Positions 13,998-23,460 are shown, counted from the first letter of the stretch. The stretch is 24,116 nt of DNA from JAYVYM01 sp046593925 (GCA_046593925.1 JBKJQN010000106.1:1-24116); one strand, 5' to 3'. Numbers and translations: made by a program. The notes: generated by a model not told the origin, from the sequence alone.

Positions 13998-15536
13998 ATG
14001 AGAGTGCCGCTCGTCACGTCGGACTTCCTGGACCGCGCCGCCTTCTCCTACGGGCTGCGCACCGGCGTCGTCGACGAGCCGGAGCCGTTCCAGGACGGCG
14101 GGCTCGGCTCGCTGACCTATGCCGAGCTGGCCGAACGGGCCGCGTCCCTGGCCGCCGGCCTCGACGAGCTGGGGGTCGGCATCGGCGAGCGGGTCGCCGT
14201 CGTGAGCCAGAACTCCGCGCGGCTGCTGGAGCTGCTGCTCGGCGGTACCGCAAGCGGACGCATCGTCGTACCGGTCAACTTCCGGCTCAGCCGCGACGAG
14301 GTGGCGTACATCGTCGAGCACAGCGGGGCCTCGCTGCTGCTGGTCGACCCGGAGGTCGACGGCGCGCTGTCGAGCGTCACGGCGGCGCACCGGTACGTGC
14401 TGGGCAAGGAGTCCGACGCGGTGCTGCTGCGGCCCGGCATCGAGCCGGTCGGCTGGGACCCCGACGAGGATGCGACGGCGACGATCAACTACACCAGCGG
14501 CACGACCGCCCGGCCCAAGGGCGTCCAGATCACGCACCGCAACATCTGGACCAACGCGGTCACCTTCGCCCTGCACACCGGCGTGACCGACCGCGACGTG
14601 TACCTGCACACGCTGCCGATGTTCCACTGCAACGGCTGGGGGATGCCGTTCGCGATGGCCGGCATGGGCGTACCCCAGGTCGTCATCCGCAAGATCGACG
14701 GGGCCGAGATCCTGCGCCGGGTCCAGCGCTACGGTGTCACGGTGATGTGCTGCGCACCCGCCGTCGTCTCGGCGGTGCTGGACGCGCTGCCGACCTGGGA
14801 GGGCGAGGTGCCCGGCCGTGAGCGGGTCCGGGTGATCTGCGCCGGGGCGCCGCCGCCCAGTCGGGTGATCGCCCGGGTCGAGGCCGAGCTGGGCTGGGAG
14901 TTCACTCAGATCTACGGCCTCACCGAGACCTCACCGCTGCTGACCGTCAACCGGCGGCGCGCCGAGGAGGACGCGCTGCCGGCAGGGGAGAGCGCGAAGC
15001 GGCTGGCCCGTGCGGGGATGCCGGCGATCGGCTGCAAGATCGCCATCTCACCCGACGGCGAGGTGCTGGCGCGCAGCAACGTCATCATGCAGGGCTACTG
15101 GGAGCAGCCGGACGCCACCGAGGTCGCGCTGGAGGACGGCTGGTTCCACACCGGCGACGGCGGCGAGCTCGACGACGAGGGCTACCTGTCGATCAAGGAC
15201 CGCAAGAAGGATGTCATCATCACCGGTGGCGAGAACGTCTCCTCCATCGAGGTGGAGGACTGCCTGTTCAGCCATCCGGCGGTCGCCGAGGTCGCGGTCA
15301 TCGGCGTCCCCGACGACCGGTGGGGCGAGACCATCAAGGCCCTGGTGGTCCTCGTCGAGGGCAGCACCGCCGACGAGGCCGAGCTGATCGCGCACTGCAA
15401 GTCACGGCTGGCGGGGTACAAGGCGCCGACCTCGATCGAGTTCCGCGAGCTGATCCCGCGTACCGCGACCGGCAAGGTGCAGAAGTTCAAGCTGCGCCAG
15501 CAGTACTGGGTCGGCCGGGACCGGCTGGTCAACTGA
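13998..15536 (+). CDS. acyl-CoA synthetase (AMP-forming, FadD-like)
   Basis: A 512-residue complete ANL-superfamily enzyme forming acyl-CoA from a free carboxylic acid, ATP and CoA. Motifs: YTSGTTARPKG with P-loop Lys174, PMFHCNGWGMPF, IYGLTETSPLL, GWFHTGDGGELDDEGYLSIKDRKKDVI, GGENVSSIEVED and TATGKVQKFKLR with catalytic Lys493. The HCNGW block and overall sequence resemble medium-chain or methylmercaptopropionate-type ligases, but the substrate is not readable. Divergent from the two-subunit acyl-CoA dehydrogenase operon, so it probably makes the substrate for that enzyme. The ATG sits 6 nt after TAGCCT (leaderless). Its stop touches an in-frame CTG of the next open frame. Confidence 0.94.
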   Translation: MRVPLVTSDFLDRAAFSYGLRTGVVDEPEPFQDGGLGSLTYAELAERAASLAAGLDELGVGIGERVAVVSQNSARLLELLLGGTASGRIVVPVNFRLSRDEVAYIVEHSGASLLLVDPEVDGALSSVTAAHRYVLGKESDAVLLRPGIEPVGWDPDEDATATINYTSGTTARPKGVQITHRNIWTNAVTFALHTGVTDRDVYLHTLPMFHCNGWGMPFAMAGMGVPQVVIRKIDGAEILRRVQRYGVTVMCCAPAVVSAVLDALPTWEGEVPGRERVRVICAGAPPPSRVIARVEAELGWEFTQIYGLTETSPLLTVNRRRAEEDALPAGESAKRLARAGMPAIGCKIAISPDGEVLARSNVIMQGYWEQPDATEVALEDGWFHTGDGGELDDEGYLSIKDRKKDVIITGGENVSSIEVEDCLFSHPAVAEVAVIGVPDDRWGETIKALVVLVEGSTADEAELIAHCKSRLAGYKAPTSIEFRELIPRTATGKVQKFKLRQQYWVGRDRLVN

Positions 15537-15589
15537 GCCCCTGGCGCAGGCGGCGGGCCCGCGAACCGGACGAGGAGTTCGCCGGCGCG

Positions 15590-16390
15590 GTGCGCGAGGC
15601 GTGCATGCGCCTCGGCCTGGCCGTCGTGTCGTTCGACGGCGAGGTCGTCGTCCTGCGCGGGCGGGTCGCCGGCACCGTCGCGCTGGCCGACGTCCGCGCG
15701 GCCTGCCTGCTGCAGCCGGTCCCGCAGTGGCCGGGCGTGGTGCTTGACGCGCTGCAGGGCCTGGCCCGCTCGCTGGAGGTCAGCGTCGACCTGTCCGACG
15801 AGGCGGCCGTCCGGCCGCTGCTGCGGGCCCGCGTCTACACCGAGGGGGCGGTGCTCACCGACGACGTCGTACGACGGCCGCTTGCCGCCGGGCTCGTGGA
15901 GGTGCTGGTCGCGGACGTCGCCGGGGCAGTGCGGACGATCCCGCCGGCCGCCGTCGCCGGCTGGGGCGCGCCGGTGGACGCCCTGTTCGACCTGGCGCGC
16001 GAGCAGGTGCTGGCCGACGGGCTGCTCACCCGGAGCCGGCTCGACCTCGGCGACGTGGAGGTGCTGGCGCTGGAGTCGCCCTCGGCCTTCGCGGCTACCC
16101 ATGTCAGCTGGCTGGCGACCTACGTCGACGTGCCCGCCGCCGGTCTGCTCGTTGCTCTGCCCACCCGGCACCTCGTGCTGTGCGCGCCGATGCTGCGCCG
16201 CGGCCAGGTCCTGGACGCCGCGCAGGCCCTGCTGGCCAACGCCGACGCGCTGTGGACCGCCGGCCCGGGGGCCCTGTCGCCGGACCTGTGGTGGTGGCGG
16301 GACGGCGCGCTCGAGTTGCTGCCCGGCACCCCGACGTCCCTGTCGCCGCCGATCGAGTTCGTCGAGGTGCTGGACGCGCTGCCCGGGTAG
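15590..16390 (+). CDS. hypothetical protein, DUF1444-like
   Basis: About 266 residues, alpha/beta, with no signal peptide or membrane helix. The stretch VEVLALESPSAFAATHVSWLATYVDVPAAGLLVALPTRHLVLCAPM resembles the end of DUF1444 (YtpQ-type) proteins, where a similar VA(V/L)P-(S/T)R pattern occurs; the assignment is tentative and no activity is known to me. The start is uncertain: GTG 15590 (GAGGAG 12 nt upstream), ATG 15604, or a CTG at 15533 that overlaps the synthetase stop as CTGA and adds an Arg-rich SPWRRRRAREPDEEF segment. The frame continues openly upstream of 15590 with a coding-like sequence, so the CTG form is a real possibility. Probably cotranscribed with the synthetase. Confidence 0.75.
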   Translation: MREACMRLGLAVVSFDGEVVVLRGRVAGTVALADVRAACLLQPVPQWPGVVLDALQGLARSLEVSVDLSDEAAVRPLLRARVYTEGAVLTDDVVRRPLAAGLVEVLVADVAGAVRTIPPAAVAGWGAPVDALFDLAREQVLADGLLTRSRLDLGDVEVLALESPSAFAATHVSWLATYVDVPAAGLLVALPTRHLVLCAPMLRRGQVLDAAQALLANADALWTAGPGALSPDLWWWRDGALELLPGTPTSLSPPIEFVEVLDALPG

Positions 16391-16453
16391 GTGTGCGCAG
16401 GACTCCACCGCACGGCCCGACATGAACGGTCCGGCGCGAGCACCGCGACAAAC

Positions 16454-16523
16454 GCCTTGCACCTGTGAACATCATCGTCGAGGCTGAGCGTGGCGGACAG
16501 GATGATGTCCCGAGGTGCAAGCC
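16454..16523. repeat. long imperfect inverted repeat upstream of the photolyase
   Basis: Arms 16454-16476 and 16501-16523 are 23 nt each and pair at 19 of 23 positions; the uninterrupted parts are CTTGCACCT/AGGTGCAAG and ACATCATC/GATGATGT. The spacer is 24 nt. There is no T-run after it, so it does not look like a simple terminator, and it lies 134 bp before the photolyase start. It could be an operator pair, an RNA hairpin or the ends of a tiny mobile element. Confidence 0.8.
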
Positions 16524-16657
16524 TTCTGTCCCGGCGGCCGGTGAGCTGCGCTGACCCCGGTGCCGCGATCCCGTCGCCGCCGGTCGCGTCCGAGGCTCGC
16601 AGCCTGACAGCGGCCCCTCGAGGTGCCGACCGCGGACGGGCCGGGCAGGCTGCGGGG

Positions 16658-18133
16658 ATGACGACGACCCGCTGGCTGTTCGCCGACCAGCTGGGCCCGC
16701 AGTTCCTGGACGCCCCCGACCAGCCGGTGCTGCTGGTCGAGTCGCGCGCGGTGTTCGGACGCCGGCGGTTCCACCGGGCCAAGGCGCACCTGCTGCTGTC
16801 CGGGCTGCGGCACCGGGCCGCCGCGCTGGGTGACCAGGCCGTATTCCTGCAGGTCGACACCTACGACCAGGCGCTGGAGCAGATCGACGGCGAGCTGTCC
16901 GTCGTACAGCCGACGTCGTGGGCGGCCGACCGCTACGTCCGCGAGCGCGGCCTGCAGGTCGTACCGGACGGCCGTGGCTTCGCCACCACCCGCGAGGAGT
17001 TCGCCGGGTGGGTCGATGGTCGCAAGCGCCTGCTGATGGAGGACTTCTACCGCTGGCAGCGGCAGCGCTTCGAGCTGCTCATGGACGGTGGCGAACCGGC
17101 CGGAGGGCGGTGGAACCTCGACCATGACAACCGCGAGCCGCCGCCGAAGCGGGCAACCCTGGGGGTGCCCGAGCCCTGGTGGCCGGTCGAGGACGAGATC
17201 GACGCCCAGGTCCGCGAGGACCTGGACCGGTGGCAGCGCGACGGAGTGGCCGACTTCGTCGGCGACGACGGCCCGAGGTGGGCGGCCGTGACGCGCACGG
17301 AGTCCGAGGCCGCCCTGGCTCACTTCGTCGCCCACCGGCTGGCCGACTTCGGTCCGACCGAGGACGCGATGCTGGCCCAGGACCCGTGGATGGCGCACAG
17401 CGCGCTCTCGCCCGCGATGAACCTCGGGCTGCTGCACCCGCTGGAGTGCGCGCAGGCGGCCGAGCAGGCCTATCGAGCCGGTGACGCGCCGCTCAACAGC
17501 GTGGAGGGGTACGTCCGGCAGGTGATCGGCTGGCGGGAGTACATCTGGTCGCTGTACTGGCATCTGCCCCGGGACTACCGCGGCCGCAACGCGCTGCAGG
17601 CGACGGCCGAGGTGCCGGAGTGGTTCAGCAGCCTGGACGCCGCCGGAGAGGTCACCGCCAACTGCCTGGCGAGCGTGCTGCGCGACCTGCGAGAGCGTGG
17701 CTGGGTGCACCACATCCCGCGGCTGATGGTGCTGGGCAACTACGCGATGCAGCGGGGCTGGGACCCCGCGCAGGTCACCTCCTGGTTCCACGAGGTCTTC
17801 GTGGACGGCTACGACTGGGTGATGCTGCCCAACGTCACCGGCATGAGCCAGCACGCCGACGGCGGCCTGATGACCACCAAGCCGTACGCCGCCGGCGGCG
17901 CGTACATCAACCGGATGAGCGACTACTGCAAGCCGTGCGCGTACGACCCGAAGGTGCGCGTCGGCCCGACGGCCTGCCCGTTCACCGCCGGCTACTGGGC
18001 CTTCCTGGACCGCAACCAGCAGCGCCTGGCGGGTAACTTCCGGATGACGCAGACCCTGCGCGGGCTCGACCGGCTCAAGGACCGTGACGCGCTCGTCGCG
18101 CAGGAGCGCGAGCGGGGCGACGCACCGCCCTGA
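16658..18133 (+). CDS. FeS-type photolyase (PhrB/CryB class), probable (6-4) photolyase
   Basis: A 491-residue flavoprotein of the bacterial FeS-BCP photolyase/cryptochrome class; characterised members repair (6-4) photoproducts using light, FAD and a lumazine antenna. The N-terminus TRWLFADQLGPQFLD is diagnostic. Four Cys at 336, 424, 427 and 440 (the last three in DYCKPC and ACPF) match the 4Fe-4S ligands of Agrobacterium PhrB (350, 438, 441, 454) with identical spacing of 88, 3 and 13. The FAD-domain blocks EGYVRQVIGWREYIW, MLPNVTGMSQHADGG and MTTKPYAAGGAYINRMS are intact, so it should be functional. ATG 16658 fits the conserved N-terminus; the open frame back to 16490 is not conserved-looking. 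Start preceded by CAGGCT-6 nt, a weak leaderless look-alike. Convergent with the EamA gene. Confidence 0.95.
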   Translation: MTTTRWLFADQLGPQFLDAPDQPVLLVESRAVFGRRRFHRAKAHLLLSGLRHRAAALGDQAVFLQVDTYDQALEQIDGELSVVQPTSWAADRYVRERGLQVVPDGRGFATTREEFAGWVDGRKRLLMEDFYRWQRQRFELLMDGGEPAGGRWNLDHDNREPPPKRATLGVPEPWWPVEDEIDAQVREDLDRWQRDGVADFVGDDGPRWAAVTRTESEAALAHFVAHRLADFGPTEDAMLAQDPWMAHSALSPAMNLGLLHPLECAQAAEQAYRAGDAPLNSVEGYVRQVIGWREYIWSLYWHLPRDYRGRNALQATAEVPEWFSSLDAAGEVTANCLASVLRDLRERGWVHHIPRLMVLGNYAMQRGWDPAQVTSWFHEVFVDGYDWVMLPNVTGMSQHADGGLMTTKPYAAGGAYINRMSDYCKPCAYDPKVRVGPTACPFTAGYWAFLDRNQQRLAGNFRMTQTLRGLDRLKDRDALVAQERERGDAPP

Positions 18134-18156
18134 GCCCGGTCGGTCCGGCGCCGTCC

Positions 18157-19016
18157 TCAGGCCGTCGGCCGGGGCCGGGCGAGCCACAGGCCGGCAGCAA
18201 CCAGCATCGCGGCGATCAGCAGCCGGGCGGTCAGCCGTTCGCCGAGCAGCACGACGGCGCCGGCGGTCGTCAGCACCGGGATCAGCAGCTGCGCCGACCC
18301 GGCGGCGGTGCCGGTCAGCGAGCGCTGGCAGGCGTACCACGCGACGTACGCGAACGCGGTCGTCCCGGCACCCATGACCGCCGCCCAGGCCAGGCCGGCC
18401 GGGCTGACGTGCAGCCCAGCCGCGACACCTACGGCGGCGGGGACCGCTGCGACGGCTGCCAGCAGCACGAAGTGGCCGGTCGTCGCGACCCGCGGGTCAC
18501 TGCCGGTCCGCCCGGCTGCGGTGTACAGCCCCCAGGCCGCGCCGGTCGCGGCGAGCAGCAGCACGCCGAGCGGTCGCACGGTACCGAGCGAGCCGCTGGC
18601 CAGAACGGCGACACCGGCCAGCGAGGTCGCTGCCCCCAGGGCCCGGGCCCGCGGCACCGGCAGCCGCCGGGCGAGGTCGCCGAGCACCAGCGTGAGCAGC
18701 ACGGTCGCGTAGAAGACGAAGGTCCCCGGGGCGGCGCCGATGTAGCCGTAGCCGTAGGAGATGCAGGCCGCGTAGATACCGAGCCAGAGGGCCGGCAGCA
18801 GGTTCGCGCGCCCCACCACGGGGCGTTCGCCCCTGGCGAGGGCGAGGGCCACCAGCGCGAGCGCGCCCGCGCCGAAGCGCACCGCGGACAGCAGCCCGGC
18901 GTCGAGCAGGTGCTCGGCGACGACGTACCGGGTGATCAGCGAGTTCGCCGCGAAGGACACCAGGACGAACGGCAGCAGCAGCGCCAGCGGCCGGTGGTCG
19001 GTCACGGCGGCTCCGG

Positions 19017-19020
<4 letters not shown>
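18157..19020 (-). CDS. EamA/DMT-family transporter
   Basis: A 287-residue integral membrane protein with ten hydrophobic helices in two tandem halves (about 12-140 and 148-282), the EamA plan of the drug/metabolite transporter superfamily. Features seen are LITRYVVAEHLLDAGLLSAVRFGAGALAL in the first half, YIGAAPGTFVFYATVLLTLVLGDL, and TTAFAYVAWYACQRSLTGTAAGSAQLLIPVLT with the closing GERLT. Likely an exporter of a small metabolite; substrate unknown. The ATG at 19020 overlaps the stop of the malic enzyme gene as ATGA, so translation is coupled; a GTG five codons later is an alternative start. Last gene of the minus-strand train, convergent with the photolyase 23 bp away. Confidence 0.92.
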
Positions 19021-20402
<1,382 letters not shown>

Positions 20403-20434
20403 CGGCGCATCGTGCCCCCTGGGGGTAGACGGCC

Positions 20435-21190
20435 CTAGCGCGGTGCCATCCGGATCGCGCCGTCCAGCCGGATGACCTCGCCGTTGAGCATCGGGTTCTC
20501 CACGATGTGCTGGACCAGCGCGGCGTACTCCGCCGGGTCGCCGAGCCGCGAAGGCATCGGCACCTGCGCGCCGAGTGACTGGCGGGCCGGCTCCGGCAGG
20601 CCCGCCAGCATCGGGGTGTCGAACAGCCCGGGCGCGATCGTCATCACCCGGATCAGCTTGTCGGCGAGGTCCCGGGCGATCGGCAGGGTCATTCCGACGA
20701 CGCCGCCCTTGCTGGCGGAGTAGGCCGCCTGCCCGATCTGGCCGTCGAAGGCCGCGGCGCTCGCGGTGTTGACGATCACGCCGCGCTCGCCGGCGACCGG
20801 TTCGGTCTGCGCCATGGCCGCCGACGCCAGCCGGATGACGTTGAACGTACCGACCAGGTTGACGGTGACGACCCGGGCGAACTGCTCCAGCGGGAGCGGG
20901 CCGCCACGCCCGAGCACCCGCCCGGCGGTGCCGATCCCGGCGCAGTTCACCGCGACGCGCAGCGGGCCCATCGTCCCCGCCAGCTCGACGGCGGCCTGGA
21001 CGGATGCCTCGTCGGTGACGTCGGTCGCTGCGAAGGCACCACCGAGGCTATGGGCCGCTGCCTCGCCACTGCTGCCCGCCAGGTCGGCGATGACGACGGC
21101 GGCTCCGGCCCGGGCGAGCGCCGTGGCGGTGGCGAGGCCCAGGCCGCTGGCGCCACCGGTCACGAGGGCGGCGGTACCGGCGAGCTGCAC
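20435..21190 (-). CDS. 3-hydroxyacyl-CoA dehydrogenase, HSD17B10-like SDR
   Basis: A 251-residue short-chain dehydrogenase very like HSD17B10 / type II 3-hydroxyacyl-CoA dehydrogenase, which oxidises (S)-3-hydroxyacyl-CoA or 2-methyl-3-hydroxybutyryl-CoA with NAD. Seen: TGGASGLG (11-18), acidic Asp36 of the NAD-type, NCAG (82-85), Ser144 and Tyr157-x3-Lys161 within AAFDGQIGQAAYSASK, a signature stretch of this family, and the C-terminal LNGEVIRLDGAIRM. All catalytic residues are present, unlike the other two SDR genes in this window. GTG start 21190 has GGAGG at 21198-21202, 7 nt upstream. It lies 30 nt after the PH-domain gene on the same strand; a role in branched-chain or fatty acid oxidation is likely. 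Confidence 0.93.
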   Translation of the reverse strand: MQLAGTAALVTGGASGLGLATATALARAGAAVVIADLAGSSGEAAAHSLGGAFAATDVTDEASVQAAVELAGTMGPLRVAVNCAGIGTAGRVLGRGGPLPLEQFARVVTVNLVGTFNVIRLASAAMAQTEPVAGERGVIVNTASAAAFDGQIGQAAYSASKGGVVGMTLPIARDLADKLIRVMTIAPGLFDTPMLAGLPEPARQSLGAQVPMPSRLGDPAEYAALVQHIVENPMLNGEVIRLDGAIRMAPR

Positions 21191-21220
21191 GAAGCGACCT
21201 CCAGGTGGGGGAACCGCACG

Positions 21221-22510
21221 CTACCTGCGGCGTGCCCGACGGGCCCGGCCGGTCAGGTCCTCGAGCAGCGCCTCGGCCTCGCCCCGCGACCTGTGGTGGG
21301 CGACCGCAACGGGTAGCCGCCGCCCTGCCGAGTCGGCGTGCACGCTGGCCAGCCCCAGCCGGCGCTGCCACGGGCCCTGCGTCAGACGCAGGCTCTGCAC
21401 CCGGGCCAGCGGCACGATGTCGGTGGTGGTGGTGAACGCCCCGCTGGCCGTCACCAGATGCCGGTCGTCCAGCCCCCACCGCAGGCGACGTGCCGACACC
21501 GGCGCCCGCAGCCGGGCCGAGCGCGGCGGCAGCGGGCCGAGCGGCGGCAAGGCGGCACCGAGCACCCGGTCGACCAGCCTCAGCGCGAAGTCTCGGGGCG
21601 CCACCGGGAGCAGCGCCCGCGTCGTGGCCTGCTCCTCCCCGCGGGTGGCGGCGTAGCCGGCGACGTCGACTTCGACCCGCACCCAGTGCAGCCGCCGCCA
21701 CAGCAGCGGCTCGCGGACCCGGACGGCCTGCACCCTGCCGTACGGGATGGTCTGCGCGCGGGTGTCGAGCAGGCCGTGCCGCAGCCGCAGGCCGTCCGGC
21801 GACTCGGCGACGGTGAAGCCGTACTCCACCAGCAGCCGGCGTACGACGACCCCGCCGGTGGCCAGCAGCAACGGCAGCAGCCCCGCGAGCAGCCCGGGGG
21901 CCGCATCCGGCGTCACGACGGCCACGACCGCGAGCGCGACCAGCAGCAGGCCAGCCACGATGGCCGGCCCCCCGAGCAGCACCGACCCGATGAGGGCGCC
22001 GAGCGGCACCGCCACGAGCACCGCCTCGTGCGCGTCGGCGGCGACGTCGGGCGCTCCGGAGGCCCGCGACAGCAGCCGGGTCCGTACCTGGTGGGCGTCA
22101 TCCTCCGACAGGTATGCCAGCGGCGCCTCGGTCTTGCCGCCGCCCGCGACCTCCAGCCGTAGCTCGGCGAGGCCGAATGCGCGGGCTGCCAGCGACCGGA
22201 CGACGTCGACGCTCTGCAGCCGGGCCAGCGGCACCCGGCGGCTGCGTTTGCGCAGAACACCGCTGTCGACCTGCAGTTCGGTGGCGGTGAGCCGGTAGCG
22301 GGTGGTCCGCCAGGCGACGAACCCGACGGCCAGGCCGACCGGCAGTACGGCGAGCAGGCCGATCAGCAGCACCGGGACCGACGCGCTGCGCAGCCCCTGC
22401 TGCCCGATGAAGGCGAGCACGGCAATCAGGAAGCGCCCGCCGCGCAGCAGCGGCGTCAGCGGGTGCAGGCGCGACCAGTCCGCACCGGCAGGCGCAACCG
22501 GCTCGCTCAC
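21221..22510 (-). CDS. YdbT-like membrane protein with three bacterial PH domains
   Basis: A 429-residue membrane protein with pairs of hydrophobic helices (about 27-67 and 160-222) and three bPH2-type domains: near 68-140 (YRLTATELQVDSGVLRKRSRRVPLARLQSVDV), 228-300 (LRLRHGLLDTRAQTIPYGRVQAVRV) and 345-425 (HLVTASGAFTTTTDIVPLARVQSLRL). The recurring pattern is a turn with G-hhh, then hPhxRhQ(S/A)(V/L). This is the YdbT architecture; the family pairs with YdbS, and in Bacillus the pair has been linked to resistance to bacteriocins and to membrane stress. The GTG at 22510 overlaps the YdbS-like stop as GTGA. Mechanism unknown. Confidence 0.9.
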   Translation of the reverse strand: MSEPVAPAGADWSRLHPLTPLLRGGRFLIAVLAFIGQQGLRSASVPVLLIGLLAVLPVGLAVGFVAWRTTRYRLTATELQVDSGVLRKRSRRVPLARLQSVDVVRSLAARAFGLAELRLEVAGGGKTEAPLAYLSEDDAHQVRTRLLSRASGAPDVAADAHEAVLVAVPLGALIGSVLLGGPAIVAGLLLVALAVVAVVTPDAAPGLLAGLLPLLLATGGVVVRRLLVEYGFTVAESPDGLRLRHGLLDTRAQTIPYGRVQAVRVREPLLWRRLHWVRVEVDVAGYAATRGEEQATTRALLPVAPRDFALRLVDRVLGAALPPLGPLPPRSARLRAPVSARRLRWGLDDRHLVTASGAFTTTTDIVPLARVQSLRLTQGPWQRRLGLASVHADSAGRRLPVAVAHHRSRGEAEALLEDLTGRARRARRR

Positions 22511-22986
22511 ACCCCCGCCGCGCGGGCCTCGCCCAGCGCGGCCAGCCGGTCACGCAGACGAGTCGCCTCGGCGGTGCGCAGGCCCGGGATCCTGGCCTCG
22601 GTGGCCGCAGCCGCCGTATGCAGGACGAGCGTGGCCAGCCCGTACCGGCGGTCCAGCGGGCCTGCCGTGACATCGACGTACTGCATCCGGCCGTACGGCA
22701 CGACCGTGGTCCGGCGGACCAGGACGCCTCGGCGCAGCAGCAGGTCGTCCTCGCGCTCGGCATAGCCCCAGGCGGCGAACCGGCGGGCGACAGCCGATAG
22801 GGCGAGCCCGCCCAGCACTGCGCCGGCGACCAGGACGGCCGCCGAAGCAAGCGGCCCGGACAGCACGGCAAGTACGACAGCGGCCACGACGGAGGGGAGC
22901 GCAACCAGCACGAGGCATTCCAGCCGGCGCAGCCGCAGCAGCGCCGGGTCCAGGCCCTGCCAGGACCACTCGCCCGGCGCGGTCAC
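22507..22986 (-). CDS. YdbS-like membrane protein with one bacterial PH domain
   Basis: A 159-residue protein with two hydrophobic helices (about 25-67) followed by one bPH2 domain containing LLLRRGVLVRRTTVVPYGRMQYVDV and YGLATLVLHTAAAA. Length and plan match Bacillus YdbS. Start choice: GTG 22986 gives this length and overlaps, as GTGA, the stop of a 7-codon mini-ORF that has a leaderless-type promoter. A GTG at 23046 in the same frame would add 20 residues and overlap the upstream gene by 31 nt, which I find less likely. Next to the YdbT-like gene with overlapping start/stop, so the two products probably form one membrane complex. Confidence 0.88.
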   Translation of the reverse strand: MTAPGEWSWQGLDPALLRLRRLECLVLVALPSVVAAVVLAVLSGPLASAAVLVAGAVLGGLALSAVARRFAAWGYAEREDDLLLRRGVLVRRTTVVPYGRMQYVDVTAGPLDRRYGLATLVLHTAAAATEARIPGLRTAEATRLRDRLAALGEARAAGV

Positions 22987-23006
22987 AGCTCGCGGGGCGG
23001 GATCAT
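22983..23006 (-). CDS. candidate leaderless mini-ORF (7 codons) coupled to ydbS-like gene
   Basis: ATG ATC CCG CCC CGC GAG CTG TGA would encode Met-Ile-Pro-Pro-Arg-Glu-Leu. TAGGCT lies exactly 6 nt before its ATG, and its TGA overlaps the GTG start of the YdbS-like gene as GTGA. This is the expected layout for a leaderless upstream ORF that delivers ribosomes to the next start by termination-reinitiation; the YdbS-like gene has no Shine-Dalgarno of its own. Seen in sequence; function is inference. Confidence 0.45.
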   Translation of the reverse strand: MIPPREL

Positions 23007-23012
23007 GCGCGA

Positions 23013-23018
23013 AGCCTA
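23013..23018 (-). promoter_or_regulatory. candidate -10 element (TAGGCT) upstream of the PH-domain gene pair
   Basis: TAGGCT on the minus strand, 6 nt before the mini-ORF ATG at 23006. Its first three bases are the TAG stop codon of the preceding gene, so a secondary promoter may be built into the gene boundary. No clear -35. Confidence 0.4.
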
Positions 23019-23456
23019 TCGACGCACCCTCCGTAGGAGCAGCCACACCAGGGCAAGCGCGGCGGCCAGCAGACCGGCGGGTTTCGCGGCCGGCCCAACC
23101 GACCGCTTCAGCTGCGCGAACGCGAGCGGCCGGACGGCGGCGGGCCGGCCCAGGCGCACGTGCCGCGAGCCGGTCAGCAGCCGCCCGACGGCGCTGTCGA
23201 CACCGGCACCCACGGTCGCGACGAGCCCGTCCGGGCCGCTGACCTCGACCACGGCGCCCTCGGCGTGCAGGACGTCGGCGACGCCGGACAGCGCGGCCGG
23301 GCCGGTCGTGACCGAGCCGAGGGCGGCGTCCCAGGCGGCCACCGGGTCACCGGCGTGGACGCGCAGCACGCGCCCGTCGCCGGTGACCGTGCCCGATGTC
23401 GCGCCGCCCGGACCGTCCACGCTGAACGACAGCTCGCCGTCGAAGGCCAGCGGCAC
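23016..23456 (-). CDS. hypothetical protein with C-terminal membrane anchor
   Basis: A 146-residue protein I do not recognise. Residues 1-125 look soluble and beta-rich, with short repeated hydrophobic strands (LSFSVDGPGG, VLRVHAGD, AVVEVSGPDGLVATVGAGVD). The end, AGLLAAALALVWLLLRRVRR, is one hydrophobic helix with a positive tail, so it is probably anchored by its C-terminus with the bulk of the chain on the other side of the membrane from the Arg cluster. No classical signal peptide. GTG start at 23456, 4 nt after the preceding stop, with GAGGA at 23466-23470. Part of the minus-strand train and plausibly tied to the PH-domain membrane proteins that follow. Confidence 0.75.
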   Translation of the reverse strand: MPLAFDGELSFSVDGPGGATSGTVTGDGRVLRVHAGDPVAAWDAALGSVTTGPAALSGVADVLHAEGAVVEVSGPDGLVATVGAGVDSAVGRLLTGSRHVRLGRPAAVRPLAFAQLKRSVGPAAKPAGLLAAALALVWLLLRRVRR

Positions 23457-23460
23457 GGGG

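Noticed and set aside
16490..16657. 56-residue N-terminal extension of the photolyase frame
   Set aside because: The family begins at MTTTRWLFADQLG; the upstream part is low in coding character and covers the right arm of the inverted repeat.
16646..16657. CAGGCT-6 nt before the photolyase ATG, and similar CANNNT-6 nt before 10704 and 20402, as leaderless promoters
   Set aside because: The first base of the hexamer does not match TANNNT; noted in the gene entries but too weak for separate calls.
16391..16657. Cobalamin or other riboswitch upstream of the photolyase
   Set aside because: No conserved riboswitch core could be seen; only the inverted repeat stands out.
16472..18340. 622-codon minus-strand open frame across the photolyase
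   Set aside because: The plus strand encodes a complete photolyase with all cluster Cys; the minus frame has no recognisable motif.
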